Positions 21,814-32,480 of a stretch of DNA of 64,000 bases are shown here, one piece after another. The DNA is from Coprinellus micaceus (taxonomy: Eukaryota; Basidiomycota; Agaricomycetes; Agaricales; Psathyrellaceae): assembly GCA_951394405.1 (NCBI GenBank), contig OX596338.1, positions 1,736,001 to 1,800,000 on the forward strand, in the 5' to 3' direction. Each line of letters opens with the position of its first letter. Positions within the stretch are counted from its first letter, which is position 1. A program made the position numbers and the translations under genes. The notes beneath the pieces are model-generated. The model was not told the origin of the DNA and did no database searches. It saw only the letters and a list, made by a program, of their open reading frames with translations.

Positions 21814-24800
21814 ATGGACGCGATTGATGGGGCTAGCAGGTGCATAATTTAACAGGAGGTTCACGTCTCGCATTCTGACTGGTCTTTAGCGATGTCGAGG
21901 AATCGCAAGCCACTCAAATGCTCATAGATTTGATACCTCGAGGCTCAAGCATCGCTGATCCTCTATCGCCTGTACCGGCAACCAAAATTCAATCACCCCT
22001 CCCGCCTGATGTCACTGCTGAATCATTCGCTTCTTCCCGACATTCAAACTCTCTGCCCACGTATCACTACCACGGGCTCGCCTCTACGCAGACTCAAACG
22101 CAAACGCAAGTCCACGATGAAGACGTAGAAATGCAAGAGGGCTCTCAGAAGGAGAATATACAGAGGACCAACGCTGCCGTCACACCCAACGAATCCCGTC
22201 AAACACCACTTGCACAGAAGGTACCACCCAACGCTTCTTCCTCGAAGGCAACTCCATCACGGAACGGCCACTTAGAGCAAATTGGCCACTCGCGGGTGTC
22301 ACACAGCAAGGTTCGTCGCATGGCGACGTTCAACGTGGGCCAGGTCTTTATACTGACAAATAACTTTACACAGACGAGGACACCAAACACGCGCCCTGTG
22401 GCAATTAGCTCATTGGATTCTCCGTCTACCCGACTCGGGAACACACCTTCAAAAGGGGAAAGCGGCCCTTCCAGGAAACTTCCCTCTCGTACTCCGCTTA
22501 TGCGCTCTGGAAAGCGCAAACCCTCGCCAGCGCCGTTCCCTGAGGAATCTCAAGATTCGTTTGCTCACGATCCTCTACAAGACGCAGAGGAGCTTTTCAT
22601 TGCCGGAAACGAGCTGCTTAAACGCCCTCTATCAGAACTTGGACGCGTCGATTCTCTAGAACCAGAAGACTTCGACGCTCTCAGTATGGACCGGTCGACA
22701 GGGTTCAACAACCCCGTGATGGCGAAAATTCTTGTCGAATCCTCCCAATCTCCGGAGCCAACTCAGATTATCCTAAAGCACTATGGTGGACCGTCGGCAA
22801 CCTCCGCACCTTCTGGCCGTTCCTCCCCCCCTGTGCCCAGCCTTGACAGCTCTGGTGGCGCGAGCTGTTTTGAAGATGGTACACAACGATCTGCAGAAGA
22901 GAGTTTCCAAACACAGCCGACACAGCTTGTGGGCGCCGCTCTCATCGCTGCCACCACCGGATCTGGAGACGCTCTCAACTTGGTGTCTGAAGCCTACTGT
23001 CCCCGCCCCGGCTTTCGAGGGCTAGATGAGTTCCAAGAAACCCAGCCGACAGCGGAAGAGGATCTTCAACTTCCGCGAAGGCCGAATTTTGCGATGCCCA
23101 GTCGATCGACGCACGCAACCGCAGGTACATCCGTTCGCGCTCACCAGGGTGCTACAAGGGCGCCGGTAGGCGACGCCATGATGGATGAAGTTATTCCAGA
23201 TTCAGAGCCCCCCGCCAACGTCATGTCCCCGATGCCAGCTGTTCAAGATGAGTCCGAGGAGGAGGATACTGGTGGCCCACCTCAGCTTGCACGTGGTCCC
23301 GCATACGAGGGCAAGGGTAAAGGAAGGGCTGTCATCCAAGGTGACGAGACTGAAGGAGAGGACGACGAGCTACTCTTGGCCAAGTTGACCGCCGTGCCTG
23401 CACGCCAAGAGCAGGAGGAGGATAGTGACGACGACCTTCCGCTGGCGTACTATAAATCAGATGTGAAAGGGGGTAAAGGCAGGAATGCAACGAGAGGGAA
23501 GAATGCGAGCTCCGCGACACCTGTGGTATGCACCGTTCTCATCGTAGCCCCCGTCGATTATGCTCACAGCTTTCTCAGGCGAGGGCTAAAGCGGCAGTTC
23601 CTGGGTCCGTTCCTTCCGCACAGAAGTCAGGGCGCAAGCCGGGGCCAAAACATAAGGAGGCAAAGGTCAAGGCTGCCGCCAAAGCAAAAGGCGCCACACC
23701 GAAGGTTCCGGCCAAGCAACCTTCAGATTCTAGCTTCGTCCCGTCTTCGCTGCCCCAGCAAGACTATGCCCCTGCTTCGGCATCTGTAAAGCCGGAGAAG
23801 GCGGCGAAGAAAGTGAAGGCACCTGGCAAGACCCCAGCTCGGCCGAAGAGGACTACTGTGAGGGCCAACTATCAAGAGCCGCCAACGGATGACGAGGAAG
23901 TCGTCGAGGAGACCGAGGATCCTGTTCGTATTTCTCCCGTGGCGGCCAGAAGCGACGATGGAACGGTCCCCGAGGAAGCGGAGTACGACGTCGAGCCCGC
24001 TCAGGGTGCGGGGCGCAAACGCAAACGCGGCGCGGCCAAACCAGCCGTCAAGCAGGAGCCTAGGAGCAAGCGCCTTCGGGCTGGGGGCTCGATCAACTGG
24101 GAAGGCGCAACCCGGGTTTATGCTCTCTGGGCGCAAACGGACACCTTCTATCCCGGTCGCATACATTCCCGTGTGGATGAGCGGACGTACGCTGTCAAAT
24201 TCGACGACGGTCACGATGCCGTGCTCCCTCTCGAGCAGATACGCAAGTTCGAACTCGTCGAAGGGGATATTATCTCCCTACCTCGCTCTACCCAACTCTT
24301 GCCCGCGATCAAAGTCAGCCCCGAACAAGAGCTTGTGACTCTCAAACCCGCGAAACGGAATCAAGACACTTCTTGGAGCGCCATCGTAGTCCCCCGCCTC
24401 CAGATCGAGAAACAGTGGGACAACAGAAAGTTTGAGCGCACAGACGAGATCGTAGCGATGGATCCGTCTGCCAACTCCCCAAGTCCTTCGGTTGCAACGG
24501 TCAACTCCCCCAGGCCGAAAAAGTTCAAGAACGGAATTTTGGCTGGGACGGCCATTGTGGTAACACTTCACAAAGCATGCACAAATCCTCGTGTGCGGAA
24601 GGAGTTATTGCAGGGCAAGGTCAAGACGGCTGGAGGCTTGTCGATGGATGATTTCCTCGATCATTTGAAGATGGACGGGTCGTATGACTGTGGCAACGAT
24701 CGTTGGAGGATTTCGAAGAGGGATGTCAAGTGGGCTCGCAAGGATATTAACCGCATCTTCCTAGTTTCCGATGCACACAACCAGAAGCCGAGGTATCTCT

Positions 24801-25476
24801 TTGCAATCGCCCTTGGTATTCCTTGCATTTCCGAGGGATGGCTTGCCAAATGTCTTGAATGTCATCCAGTAAGCTCTCTATTCGGTCTGAGCGTGTATGT
24901 ACTGATTCACCATACTAGACCGACAAAGAGCCGGACTGGAACGCTTATTTGCTACCACAGGCAACCATTGAAGAGTTCGGGAACCTTCGCCTCTCCCAGC
25001 AGGTCGACTTGAACTGGGGGGGAAATCCGTCGTCTTTGATCAACATCATGGACAACCAAGCTCCCCCCAAGCCGTTCAAAGGTGCGTCTATCCTGTGCGT
25101 CGGGAAAGACATGTTGCCCGTGGTGAGTGACTCGAGACGACACTTTCCCTTGCCGTATTTTAACATAAATTTCCAGTCACTTAAGCCTGGGGAAAAAATT
25201 GGCAACGGGTCTGCAAACAACTTCCTCCCCCGAATCATGCTGTGCATGGGTGCGGACCGAGTCGAGTCTGTTCTCACCCCTAGCCTGGCTAGCGCAACTC
25301 TCGACAAGTATACCTATATCGTCACGAATACCTTCGATGATCCCAAACCGAACTGGTCCTCTCTTCCTGCGGATAAATGGGTCGATTGGGCTTGGGTCAG
25401 GTCCTGCCTCCTCACATCGCGCCTCCTCCCCCACCCTGATTCGCCTGACAATGACCCAGAGTCCCAGGACATCTAA
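21814..25476 (+). CDS. DNA-damage checkpoint mediator, Crb2/Rad9/53BP1-like (Tudor + BRCT)
   Basis: Five exons (21814-21839, 21890-23525, 23579-24868, 24919-25122, 25177-25476) give 1,151 residues. The long disordered N-terminal region has many SQ/TQ sites (ESQATQM, TQTQTQTQ, FQTQPTQLV, FQETQPTAEE), the usual targets of ATM/ATR-type kinases. A Tudor domain begins at about residue 740: RVYALWAQTDTFYPGRI, then YAVKFDDGHDAVLPLEQI. The first BRCT repeat starts FKNGILAGTAIVVTL and includes YLFAIALGIPCISEGWLAKC; the second contains FKGASILCVG and the Trp-containing KWVDWAWVRSCLLTSR. This order is that of Crb2, Rad9 and 53BP1, nuclear proteins that read methylated H4 and gamma-H2A and recruit the effector kinase. 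Basic patches (KRKRGAAKP) may be nuclear localisation signals. Confidence 0.88.
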
Positions 25477-26255
25477 TACTCCCCACCATTCACTTGACGG
25501 GTTTTTGCTCCTCTTTCATTCGCTATCCTGTATATATCCCCGCGAGACATTCGCATGATCCCCCATTTGATTTTTAAAGAACACTGAAGGTGTTTAACAA
25601 TTATTCTACTATCGCCCATGCACATCTCCTTACCTTACTCCAGTACTCACTAGCACTTCTCGCGTTGTACATATTGAGCTGTTTATCTTTCCCGCATTGC
25701 ACATCAACTATCGACATTGAGCTTAGGCCTGAGGCGCTTACATTACCGCCCTTGTGCCGCTTGATTCTATATACGCCATTGGCTCGTCGTCATATACTTT
25801 GGATAGGATATAAGATTAATGAGTTCTATTGAATAAAGTACGAGCGTTTGTCGCCCCGGCGTCCGAGCTTTACCAGGACAGGCATGTCTTTCGAACATTG
25901 TTAGGGATGACTGTGGAGACGGGTTGGCGCACACCAGCATCAGGTCGACCAAAGCTACCTCCGTTCGACTGAGGGTCGGCCCTCGGAAGAGGGCCACCTA
26001 CAAGATACCAAAAGACTGATACTATGACCAACAAGTTGTGAGCTCACACATGGATTCGCAGGAGTACATCAATCGGAGAGGCAAAGCAACACTACATTTG
26101 TACAGAACAAGATATAAGCAGGTCCAGGAGTTTGTGCACCATGGGCACATCGAGCCAAGTTTCCAAAGAGGGTTCACACCTCAAAAGGGGGAAACTTAAG
26201 CCTTTAAAAGAGCGAAATTGACAAGGCCTCACAGACAGGCGCAACACGATCACAA
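25477..26255. other. Intergenic region between convergent Crb2-like and chromodomain genes
   Basis: About 780 bp holding two 3' ends. The first half is AT-richer, with several TATA/TTAA tracts (for example 25560-25830) consistent with 3' UTR and polyadenylation signals. Short open frames (25590-25832 plus, 25767-25997 minus) overlap antisense and have no family resemblance. Confidence 0.5.
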
Positions 26256-28543
26256 TCAAGCAAGAGAGGCAACATAATCCGACCACTGACGCGAGTCCGC
26301 CTGCTCCAGAATCTTGAAGTAATCCGACCCGTTCTCCACAGAAACCTTGGAGACAATGACTTGGCGTTCGGCGACTTGCAGGCCGGGAGAGACGTTCATC
26401 CGCGAGCAGAGAAGCTTGCTGTCAGAGGAGCAGAAGGCGAAGAGGTCGAAGCCCAAAGTCGCGATGAGCTAGGGGAGATAAATTAACAGAGGTGGCCAGT
26501 CGGCATGGCACGGTTTTGGACGCACCAGTTCGCCGTCCTGTAGACGTTGGGAGAATCGTTGAAAGTGGGTCTTTAAATCAGCGGAGGCGTCGCTGCGGAC
26601 GACCACTCGCCCAGCTATTCCCGAACTCCGAAGCGCATTCAAGAGGGAGAGGGCCGCATCGCCAGAGTAGAATTTGCCGGGATTGCTCAAGGAGGCGCTG
26701 GGAGTGTATTCACGGAGTAATTGGCCTCCAGAAGCGTCGGTAAAGAGCACAGGCACGTGTGTACGGCCGTCAAGAATCAAGGAGAATTCTTGGGTGTTGG
26801 GTCTAGTCACGGTGTTAAAAGTAATTGGGGCGGAGTTTCGAGACATGCACATACTGGTTCGCATCGGCTTCCGTCGGGAGGCTAGGGGACGATCGCATTC
26901 CGTTCGTCCTAAGGCTCAGTCAGCATGACAGGGGTTGAAAAAGACGATGCCACTCACAGCATGCCAAAGATGGTCGAACTGCTCCACGACTTGTCCGCGA
27001 CGTCCACCTCCGCGACGGCATTCGGGAAAAGGCTCTCCTGAGCCTTCTTCAGGCTTTCGGCCCGTTCCTGGGCTGCGGGTGACGCTCGCTCGGGCTCTTC
27101 TTCGAAGTCTGGCAGGGCCTCTGCGTCCTGCGCATCGAGGCCAGCCATAGTGAGAAGCTCTTTGCCAGTGGGAGGCTCTTGCACCTCCATGGGAATGAGA
27201 GGCTCGTCGATTAGGGGGTCGAGCTCATCAGCCGCAGGCTTAGGGTTGGATTTGCGACGCGTGGAAGCTCGGACGCTCTTCAGAGTGCCTTTCGTCGCGG
27301 TCAATAGGGTGGGCTTTCTGACCATCCCCGAGGAAGAACGCCCCGGACCTGGGCGAGACTTTGACGTCGATGGTTTGGAGTCGGATTCTGAGAGGCTGTT
27401 TGCAATCGCCTTCGCTTTCGATGCTAGCTGGCCTTCGCGGGTTTGCAGGGCGGGGTCTTCCAACATCTTGACCAAAGGCTTCTGCTGCCTTCGTCGGTGA
27501 GCAGGGATGTCTCCGTCGTCATCAAACAGGGAATCTGCTTTTTCAACCGGGCTGTTTGTAGCAGGGGGCGAGGGTGGGGCAAACTCGAGCTTCGACGCCA
27601 CCTCCTGCGCCGAACGCGAAGAGTTGCGCGTATCCGCGCCGTCGTTGCCCATCTCCATTTCCTCGTCAGAGTCCGGTACGAACTCCGGAGTCTCTTTACG
27701 GGCTTTTCGACGCGATTTCGAGGCTGATTGGGGTTGGTCGCGACGGGTGGAGGTGCGAATTGACTTTCGGCTGCTGGTGGTTTCGGGTCCATCTCCGCGA
27801 GACTTTTTTGGCGGAGGTTGCTTTGGGGTAGGTTCAAGAGCGCCCCGGCGGCGTTTAGTTCCGGCTGGAAGGTCCGAAAGGTCGAGAAGAAGGGGGTCCT
27901 CGCGTGTGGGGGTTGGCGGGGCAGCCGGGGGCGCTGCAGATGATTGAGCACCTTGCTGGGAAGTTTCTGCATGTATCTCGGATTTCTTCTTTTTCAATTT
28001 CCGAGCTGTTATAACGACCTTAGCAGCGTCAAATGCAGGAAATATCCACTGGACGTACACGGCGGCCCCTTTGGTAGGAACTTCTCCCCAGCTTTGAACT
28101 GGTCAATGTCGAATACGTCGCGCGAGTCCTTCGCCCTATCCCAAAATTCCTGGATAATTTCTGTCGTATTGAAGCATTTGATAGGCTCCCAGCTTGAAAA
28201 GGGTTGAGCCACACTATGGGAGGCGAAACCTGCGAAACTCACGTATCGTCGTCGGAATCATATCCTTTCCACTATCGACCTTGGTCAGTGCACGCAATGG
28301 GTGTCAAAGAAACGCATGCATACCCTCACTAAGAATTCCTAGAAAGTGCGTTCACGTTATTTCGACAACGAATGAGGGGGGTAAAAGAGGCGGCCTACCC
28401 AGAACAGTTTCTCCTTCTTGCCAGGCTTCTTCGACACCCTTGCTTCAAGAATGCGCTCTTGGACAGTTCAGACGCAGCTGATGCCAGGCAGAAAAGATAC
28501 GCGTACCAACTTCGTATCCATCTTGCTCTTCGTCGCTGCCCAT
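26256..28543 (-). CDS. Chromodomain protein with disordered middle and unrecognised C-terminal domain
   Basis: The start ATG at 28543 opens MGSDEEQDGYEVERILEARV. After several short introns the chromodomain reads KLFWEFLVRWKGYDSDDDTW and EPIKCFNTTEIIQEFW (residues about 10-66). The three aromatic cage residues expected for methyl-lysine binding are present as Y10, W38 and Y41. A basic KKKK patch and about 330 disordered, Ser/Pro/Lys/Arg-rich residues follow. The C-terminal about 150 residues look folded: EFSLILDGRTHVPVLFTD, GRVVVRSDASADLKTHFQRF, LGFDLFAFCSSDSKLLCSRM and a last helix ending WSDYVASLA. I do not recognise this last domain; it is not an obvious chromoshadow domain. A heterochromatin role (H3K9me reader) is inferred from the chromodomain only. 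Confidence 0.8.
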
Positions 28544-28868
28544 GATGGCGAGGATGAACGGACACGGTGTGCGCCAGGTGATGATGGTCCTTGAACACAG
28601 GCCAACCATGGGGCCATGCGTACGTCGCGCGTGGGGATGATTGATAAGCGGCATTGCGGCTCGGTTCGTGTGGGCGCCAATTCAGTTCTGAATCCGACGA
28701 CATGAGCGTGTGGTCAACTCAAGACCATGGCGCATAGAAGCACGCTCCCGGCGTTTTTGCTGCTTTCCCAGGTGCAAGGCTATGCAAGTGCTGTAGACCT
28801 GTTCGTTCTGGTCCATTGAGATACAAAAACCCGCCTGGTGGACGTACTCGAATATCAATTCCTCTGCC
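28544..28868. promoter_or_regulatory. Shared divergent promoter region, chromodomain gene / BRI3-like gene A
   Basis: 325 bp between two divergent start codons. Frames here are Arg/His-rich and unspliceable. No TATA box was recognised; the role as a promoter is inferred from position. Confidence 0.45.
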
Positions 28869-29331
28869 ATGAGTACCCAATCCGCCCAATCCGCCCCGAC
28901 TGCTCAGCCTGGAGATCCCGAGAACGTCCTTCCTCCAGTCGATACTCAACCGCCCACCTATCCGCCCATGCCAGTGTATCCGACAGGAGATCAATATCGA
29001 TCCGAGCGTAGGCTGGGCTTTCATTTAGCCAACCACCTGCTGACAGGGCACAGTCAGGATAAAGTGTTTGGTATCCGGAGAGGGGCACGACCCAAGGACA
29101 TCCCCTAGTAGCCTCGGTGTATGTCTGGCTATAGTGAGTCACCACTAAGCGCCCGTTGGCCACTGACAGGGACTGATCCGTGGCCAGTGTTGCTTTCCCT
29201 GCGGCCTCATCGCATTATTGTGGGTTCCCCTGCTCCCCTAAACGCCTCCCTGTATTATTACTGCTGACGGTCATGTTCCTTGCAGCATCACGAAAGATAC
29301 ACGCTGCATACGCTGCGGAGAAAAGGTGTAA
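28869..29331 (+). CDS. BRI3-like small membrane protein, copy A
   Basis: Four exons (28869-29007, 29054-29133, 29170-29219, 29286-29331) give about 104 residues. The N-terminus is rich in Pro, Gln and Thr (PPVDTQPPTYPPMPVYP). After QYRSE the protein has a Cys-containing linker GHDPRTS, a short hydrophobic segment with CCFPCGLIALF, and a closing CxxC element (TRCIRCGEKV). This arrangement (Pro-rich N-terminus, membrane-inserted Cys/Pro segment, terminal CxxCG) matches the brain protein I3 (BRI3) group, which sits on lysosome-type membranes in animals. Intron phases 1, 0, 2 equal those of the neighbour at 29816, so the two are tandem paralogs. The second intron would be only 36 bp, the shortest seen here, so that junction is the least certain. 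Confidence 0.6.
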
Positions 29332-29815
29332 AACCTGCGGCGCGGTTCTGGAATTCCGCCCACTCGTCGACATATGTCATTCGCTGAAACCGAGCATTGC
29401 AAGTCCCAGCCGGGCCACCAGCGATCCTCCGAGAACAAGGGTCCGTCGCCGACACGTTCCTATTTATAGGACATTGCCGTTCCAAGAACACAGAAAGTGC
29501 CCTGTATGATATATGCATACCGACGGTTCCGATGCTCGCTATCGAATTTTAGGCCATATGTCCTGGGGGCTCAGCGGCCATTTATTAATATATAGCCAGG
29601 CCTGAAGCTTGAAGCTTGAAGGATGGATAGGCCTGAGGTCCATGCAAACTGGTCCTGCCAGTTCCGCCAAATTGATCAAGGCACTGCATCAAACAGGCTG
29701 TTGAGATCACATTTTATCGTCCGCAGAACACCGCCTTGGGGATCAACGTGTCTGTATATAAGCTCTGTAGAGAATCCAAGATGTCTATCCATCCCCCTTT
29801 CTTACGACTACCGCC
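29332..29815. other. Spacer between the BRI3-like tandem copies
   Basis: About 480 bp with the 3' end of copy A and the promoter of copy B. A short direct repeat (aagcttgaagcttgaagg) occurs at about 29607-29624. No gene is supported. Confidence 0.5.
29755..29762 (+). promoter_or_regulatory. TATA box of BRI3-like gene B
   Basis: The sequence TATATAAG lies 54 bp before the ATG at 29816, a good match to the core TATA consensus in a suitable place. Few other genes in the window have one so close to the start. Confidence 0.5.
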
Positions 29816-30378
29816 ATGATCGCCCAAACCGGAGAATCCAAGGCTGAACAGGCCCAATCCGCTCCCCAGGTTCCCTTCGCACCACCACCAGCCTACGGTG
29901 GTCCAGACAGTGCAACTCCGCAGGCAGCATTCCCGATACCTCAAGCAGGGCAATTGTATTCTGGTTCCCCAGCACAGACACCTGGTACACCGGTGGTGGT
30001 CGTAGCCCAACAGCCCTACCCTTCGGAGGCAGCGCGTGCAGGGGCGCAATACCAGACAGAACGTGCGTGATTCTGCATTCACAATGCATTGTGTCCCCTG
30101 AGCACTGCAAACAGTCCTCGCAGCTTGCGCTGCTGGCCGTCATGACCCAAAGACGAGCTATGGTGTATGTGGTATCATCACCGCCATTGTAAGTAAACAA
30201 GCGCCCGGCATTCGCGACCTGATCTTGACTGACATCCCTTAGCTTTGCTTCCCTATCGGTCTTGTCGCTCTATGGTACACTCCTTTTCTACACACCCCCT
30301 TGAGGAACGAATACTAACCTTCCCGTTTCTAGCATCGACAATGAAGACCGGTGCGCGCGCTGCGGAGTAAGGCTGTGA
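29816..30378 (+). CDS. BRI3-like small membrane protein, copy B
   Basis: Four exons (29816-30062, 30115-30188, 30243-30274, 30333-30378) give 132 residues. The first 80 residues are Pro/Ala/Gln-rich (PFAPPPAYGGPD, PVVVVAQQPYPSEAARAG) and end AGAQYQTE, like QYRSE in copy A. The second exon codes LLAACAAGRHDPKTSYGVCG then IITAI, the third LCFPIGLVAL, the fourth CIDNEDRCARCGVRL. The hydrophobic GIITAILCFPIGLVAL and final CxxCG place it with BRI3-like proteins. Introns sit at the same places and phases as in copy A. The function in fungi is not known; membrane insertion in the vacuolar/endosomal system is an inference from animal BRI3. A TATA box precedes it and a MITE begins 47 bp after its stop. 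Confidence 0.75.
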
Positions 30379-30841
30379 GCCACCCCTATATACCCCTGAT
30401 TCCTACACCACGTCCTCCTGAACTACAGTCAAACCTGTGATAACCCATACCTGTAATAACCCATACCTGCTGGGGTCCACCAAACCCCCGTTCTCCTGCC
30501 AAACCCATACCTGTGAAAACCCATACCCATTCATAACCCATACATTTTCTTTCCACCGAGGGGGTATGGGTTATCACAGGTCCGACTGTAAAAACAATCG
30601 AGCATACGCCGTAACGCCGATGCTTCATCCCCCACTGTTGGACATGGACATCCTCTTTCTGTAGCATTATACTCCTGTGGGTTCTACCTTGTACTGTACA
30701 AATCATCGTATTCATTTTGTCAGCCGCGAGGACAGAAATGTATGGGGCCAAAGCGTGGAATATAGGCGTTAGCGTCGAGGCGCCATAATAAGTCCCTGGT
30801 ATGAGTACTTTTAAGGCTTGGAGTCGAGGAATTGCTTGAGA
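30379..30841. other. 3' intergenic region carrying a MITE
   Basis: About 460 bp between copy B and the LisH-CTLH-CRA gene, which are convergent. It contains the 163-bp element described separately; the rest shows no gene. Confidence 0.6.
30426..30588. mobile_element. MITE with 26-bp terminal inverted repeats and TA target duplication (Tc1/mariner-like)
   Basis: The left end (30426-30451) begins CAGTCAAACCTGTGATAACC and the right end, read in reverse complement from 30588, begins CAGTCGGACCTGTGATAACC. Both continue CATACC, so 24 of 26 positions agree. A TA dinucleotide flanks each side (30424-30425 and 30589-30590), the target-site duplication of the Tc1/mariner/pogo superfamily. The element is 163 bp with no coding capacity, hence non-autonomous. 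Inside are further direct copies of AACCCATAC (about 30448-30548; five direct copies counting the left end) plus one inverted copy in the right end. These could be subterminal transposase-binding sites. Confidence 0.82.
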
Positions 30842-32158
30842 TCAAAGGCGGGGACCTCCTGGTTTATGGTCACTTTGGTGCTCGAGAAGGAAATCAAGAC
30901 ACCGACCGACCTCATTCACAATATCCTCAGGCCTCATCCCGGTAGCTGGTGCCGCCAGCCTGGACGGTGTAGGTGGAATGCACGCCCCAGACCGCACCTT
31001 CACCCCATGCGATCGTGCGCTTTGCCACAACGCCGTCGTGTATCTTGTCAGGAGCTCAATGTTGGGGATTGGGGACTGTCCACTTCGATCTACAAGAGTT
31101 ATGAGGATGCACCCGCTTAAAAAAGGGCAAGGGGAGAATCACGCACGTAAAATTGCCCTATTAATTTGGTCTGCCAGAGCCTCCCTCCTTTCGTAACTCA
31201 GGTACTTCGATACTGGGCTGTCCTCGGGGACCGGGTATGCCAATAGTCCACCAACGTTCATCAACTCCTTCTGGTAAACGTCCTTCTCTTTTGAGCTGGG
31301 TAATGCCGCCGCCAAACCGTACAGTTTCTGCCCCTTACGCAGGAGCGAAGCTAGGCGCGTCGGGGTGATGTCGCCATATTGGGGAGACTCAGAGCTGCAT
31401 ATACGATCGGAGCGCGAGGGTGGGGATGTGAACGAATTATCGTCCGAGATGTCCATAGGGATGTCGGTAATTGAGCTGGGAATTCCAGATAAACTTGATA
31501 ATGCATTGTCCGGCGGTATCTCGAGGCGCCGTGTCCGACATGCTTCGATAAAGGCCTGGATACGGAGGTTCAGGAAGAGATGCGAAGTGATCATCGACGT
31601 CTCGGACTGGTAGGTGAAGCTTTCACCATCGTCTTCGGTTGGTACTGGGGCTTCTATGCGCGAGTTGTCCGAGAGTACAGTAGGGAAGAATTCGTTCAAG
31701 AGTCCAATCGCGTCGTCCACCCGCCCAGCAAGGATCAACTGCCGAATCTCTAAAAACGTCGGCGGATCGAAGGTATCAGCCATCGGGTCAACGAGCAGGG
31801 GGCAAGCCAGATAGATACGCACCCCATCGTTGCTGCACATTTGTTAAAATAGCTTGATGCGATACTCCACTTGGGTCATGGCTCGACGGTGATGCTGATG
31901 TGTCAGGGCATGAGAGGACAACCTCGTCTCCGTCTGCGTCTAGTTCCTTCACAGTACTGTCGTGCAGAAACGCCCGAGCCGTGTTCGTAAAGCATTGATG
32001 ACATAGGTAATCCAGTACTAGTGCGCGCTACGGCCCCGGATCGCTCTCAGATTCTACAGAAATGCCCGGTCGTTGAAGCTTACCAGTTGGTAAGCCGTCG
32101 GGGACTTGAACGGCGAAACGCCTACTCTCTTCTGGAAGGAGAACGATATGTTCGACAT
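30842..32158 (-). CDS. LisH-CTLH-CRA domain protein (RanBPM/GID-like, no SPRY domain)
   Basis: Four exons (32158-32084, 32027-31823, 31749-31147, 31089-30842) give 376 residues. The N-terminus is MSNISFSFQKRVGVSPFKSP. The LisH motif follows (LVLDYLCHQCFTNTARAFLH, residues about 28-47), then a Ser-rich linker. CTLH follows (EIRQLILAGRVDDAIGLLNE with LFLNLRIQAFIEACRTRRLE), and CRA is split by a low-complexity insert (YQKELMNVGGLLAYPVPEDS and SYERREALADQINRAIL). These modules build GID/CTLH E3 ubiquitin ligase subunits such as RanBP9/Gid1 and Gid8. The SPRY domain of Gid1 is absent, so a Gid8-like or separate scaffold role is possible. The last exon's end (HQSDHKPGGPRL) is the least certain part. 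Confidence 0.8.
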
Positions 32159-32480
32159 GCTGCGTCTTTGGATATGCCGAGGGTGCTATCCAAAGTGAAT
32201 GGGTGTGTGGGGAGGGTCGAGTCGAGAGATTGACTGTGGCATGGTTGGGTGATGACGACCCCCACTTCCAAATCCATCCCGCGAGTTTCGCCTTGCACAT
32301 TCCGCACGTGAAGCTTGATCATACATAGGGGCTCTGAATACCTCGGCGAGTTTTGGCGCCCATCTCTTCCATCTCTTCGCAGCGCGCACAGTTTCCCCAG
32401 CACAAGCACCAGTGGTGGGGTGATGTACAGACAAGACCTAATTTACAGGAACAGAGGAGTCCAGCACAAGTCCCAATAAT
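32159..32480. other. Intergenic region between two minus-strand genes
   Basis: About 320 bp with the promoter of the LisH gene and the 3' end of the PQ-loop gene. Overlapping minus-strand frames here have no resemblance to known families and no ATG better than 32158. Confidence 0.5.

Noticed and set aside
28682..28870. Minus-strand frame as an upstream exon of the chromodomain gene
   Set aside because: The chromodomain begins eight residues after the ATG at 28543, so no upstream coding exon is needed, and this frame has no plausible donor joining it.
30430..30550. TAACCC-like repeats suggesting an interstitial telomere
   Set aside because: The unit is AACCCATAC with irregular spacing inside a TIR- and TA-bounded element, not a regular TTAGGG array.
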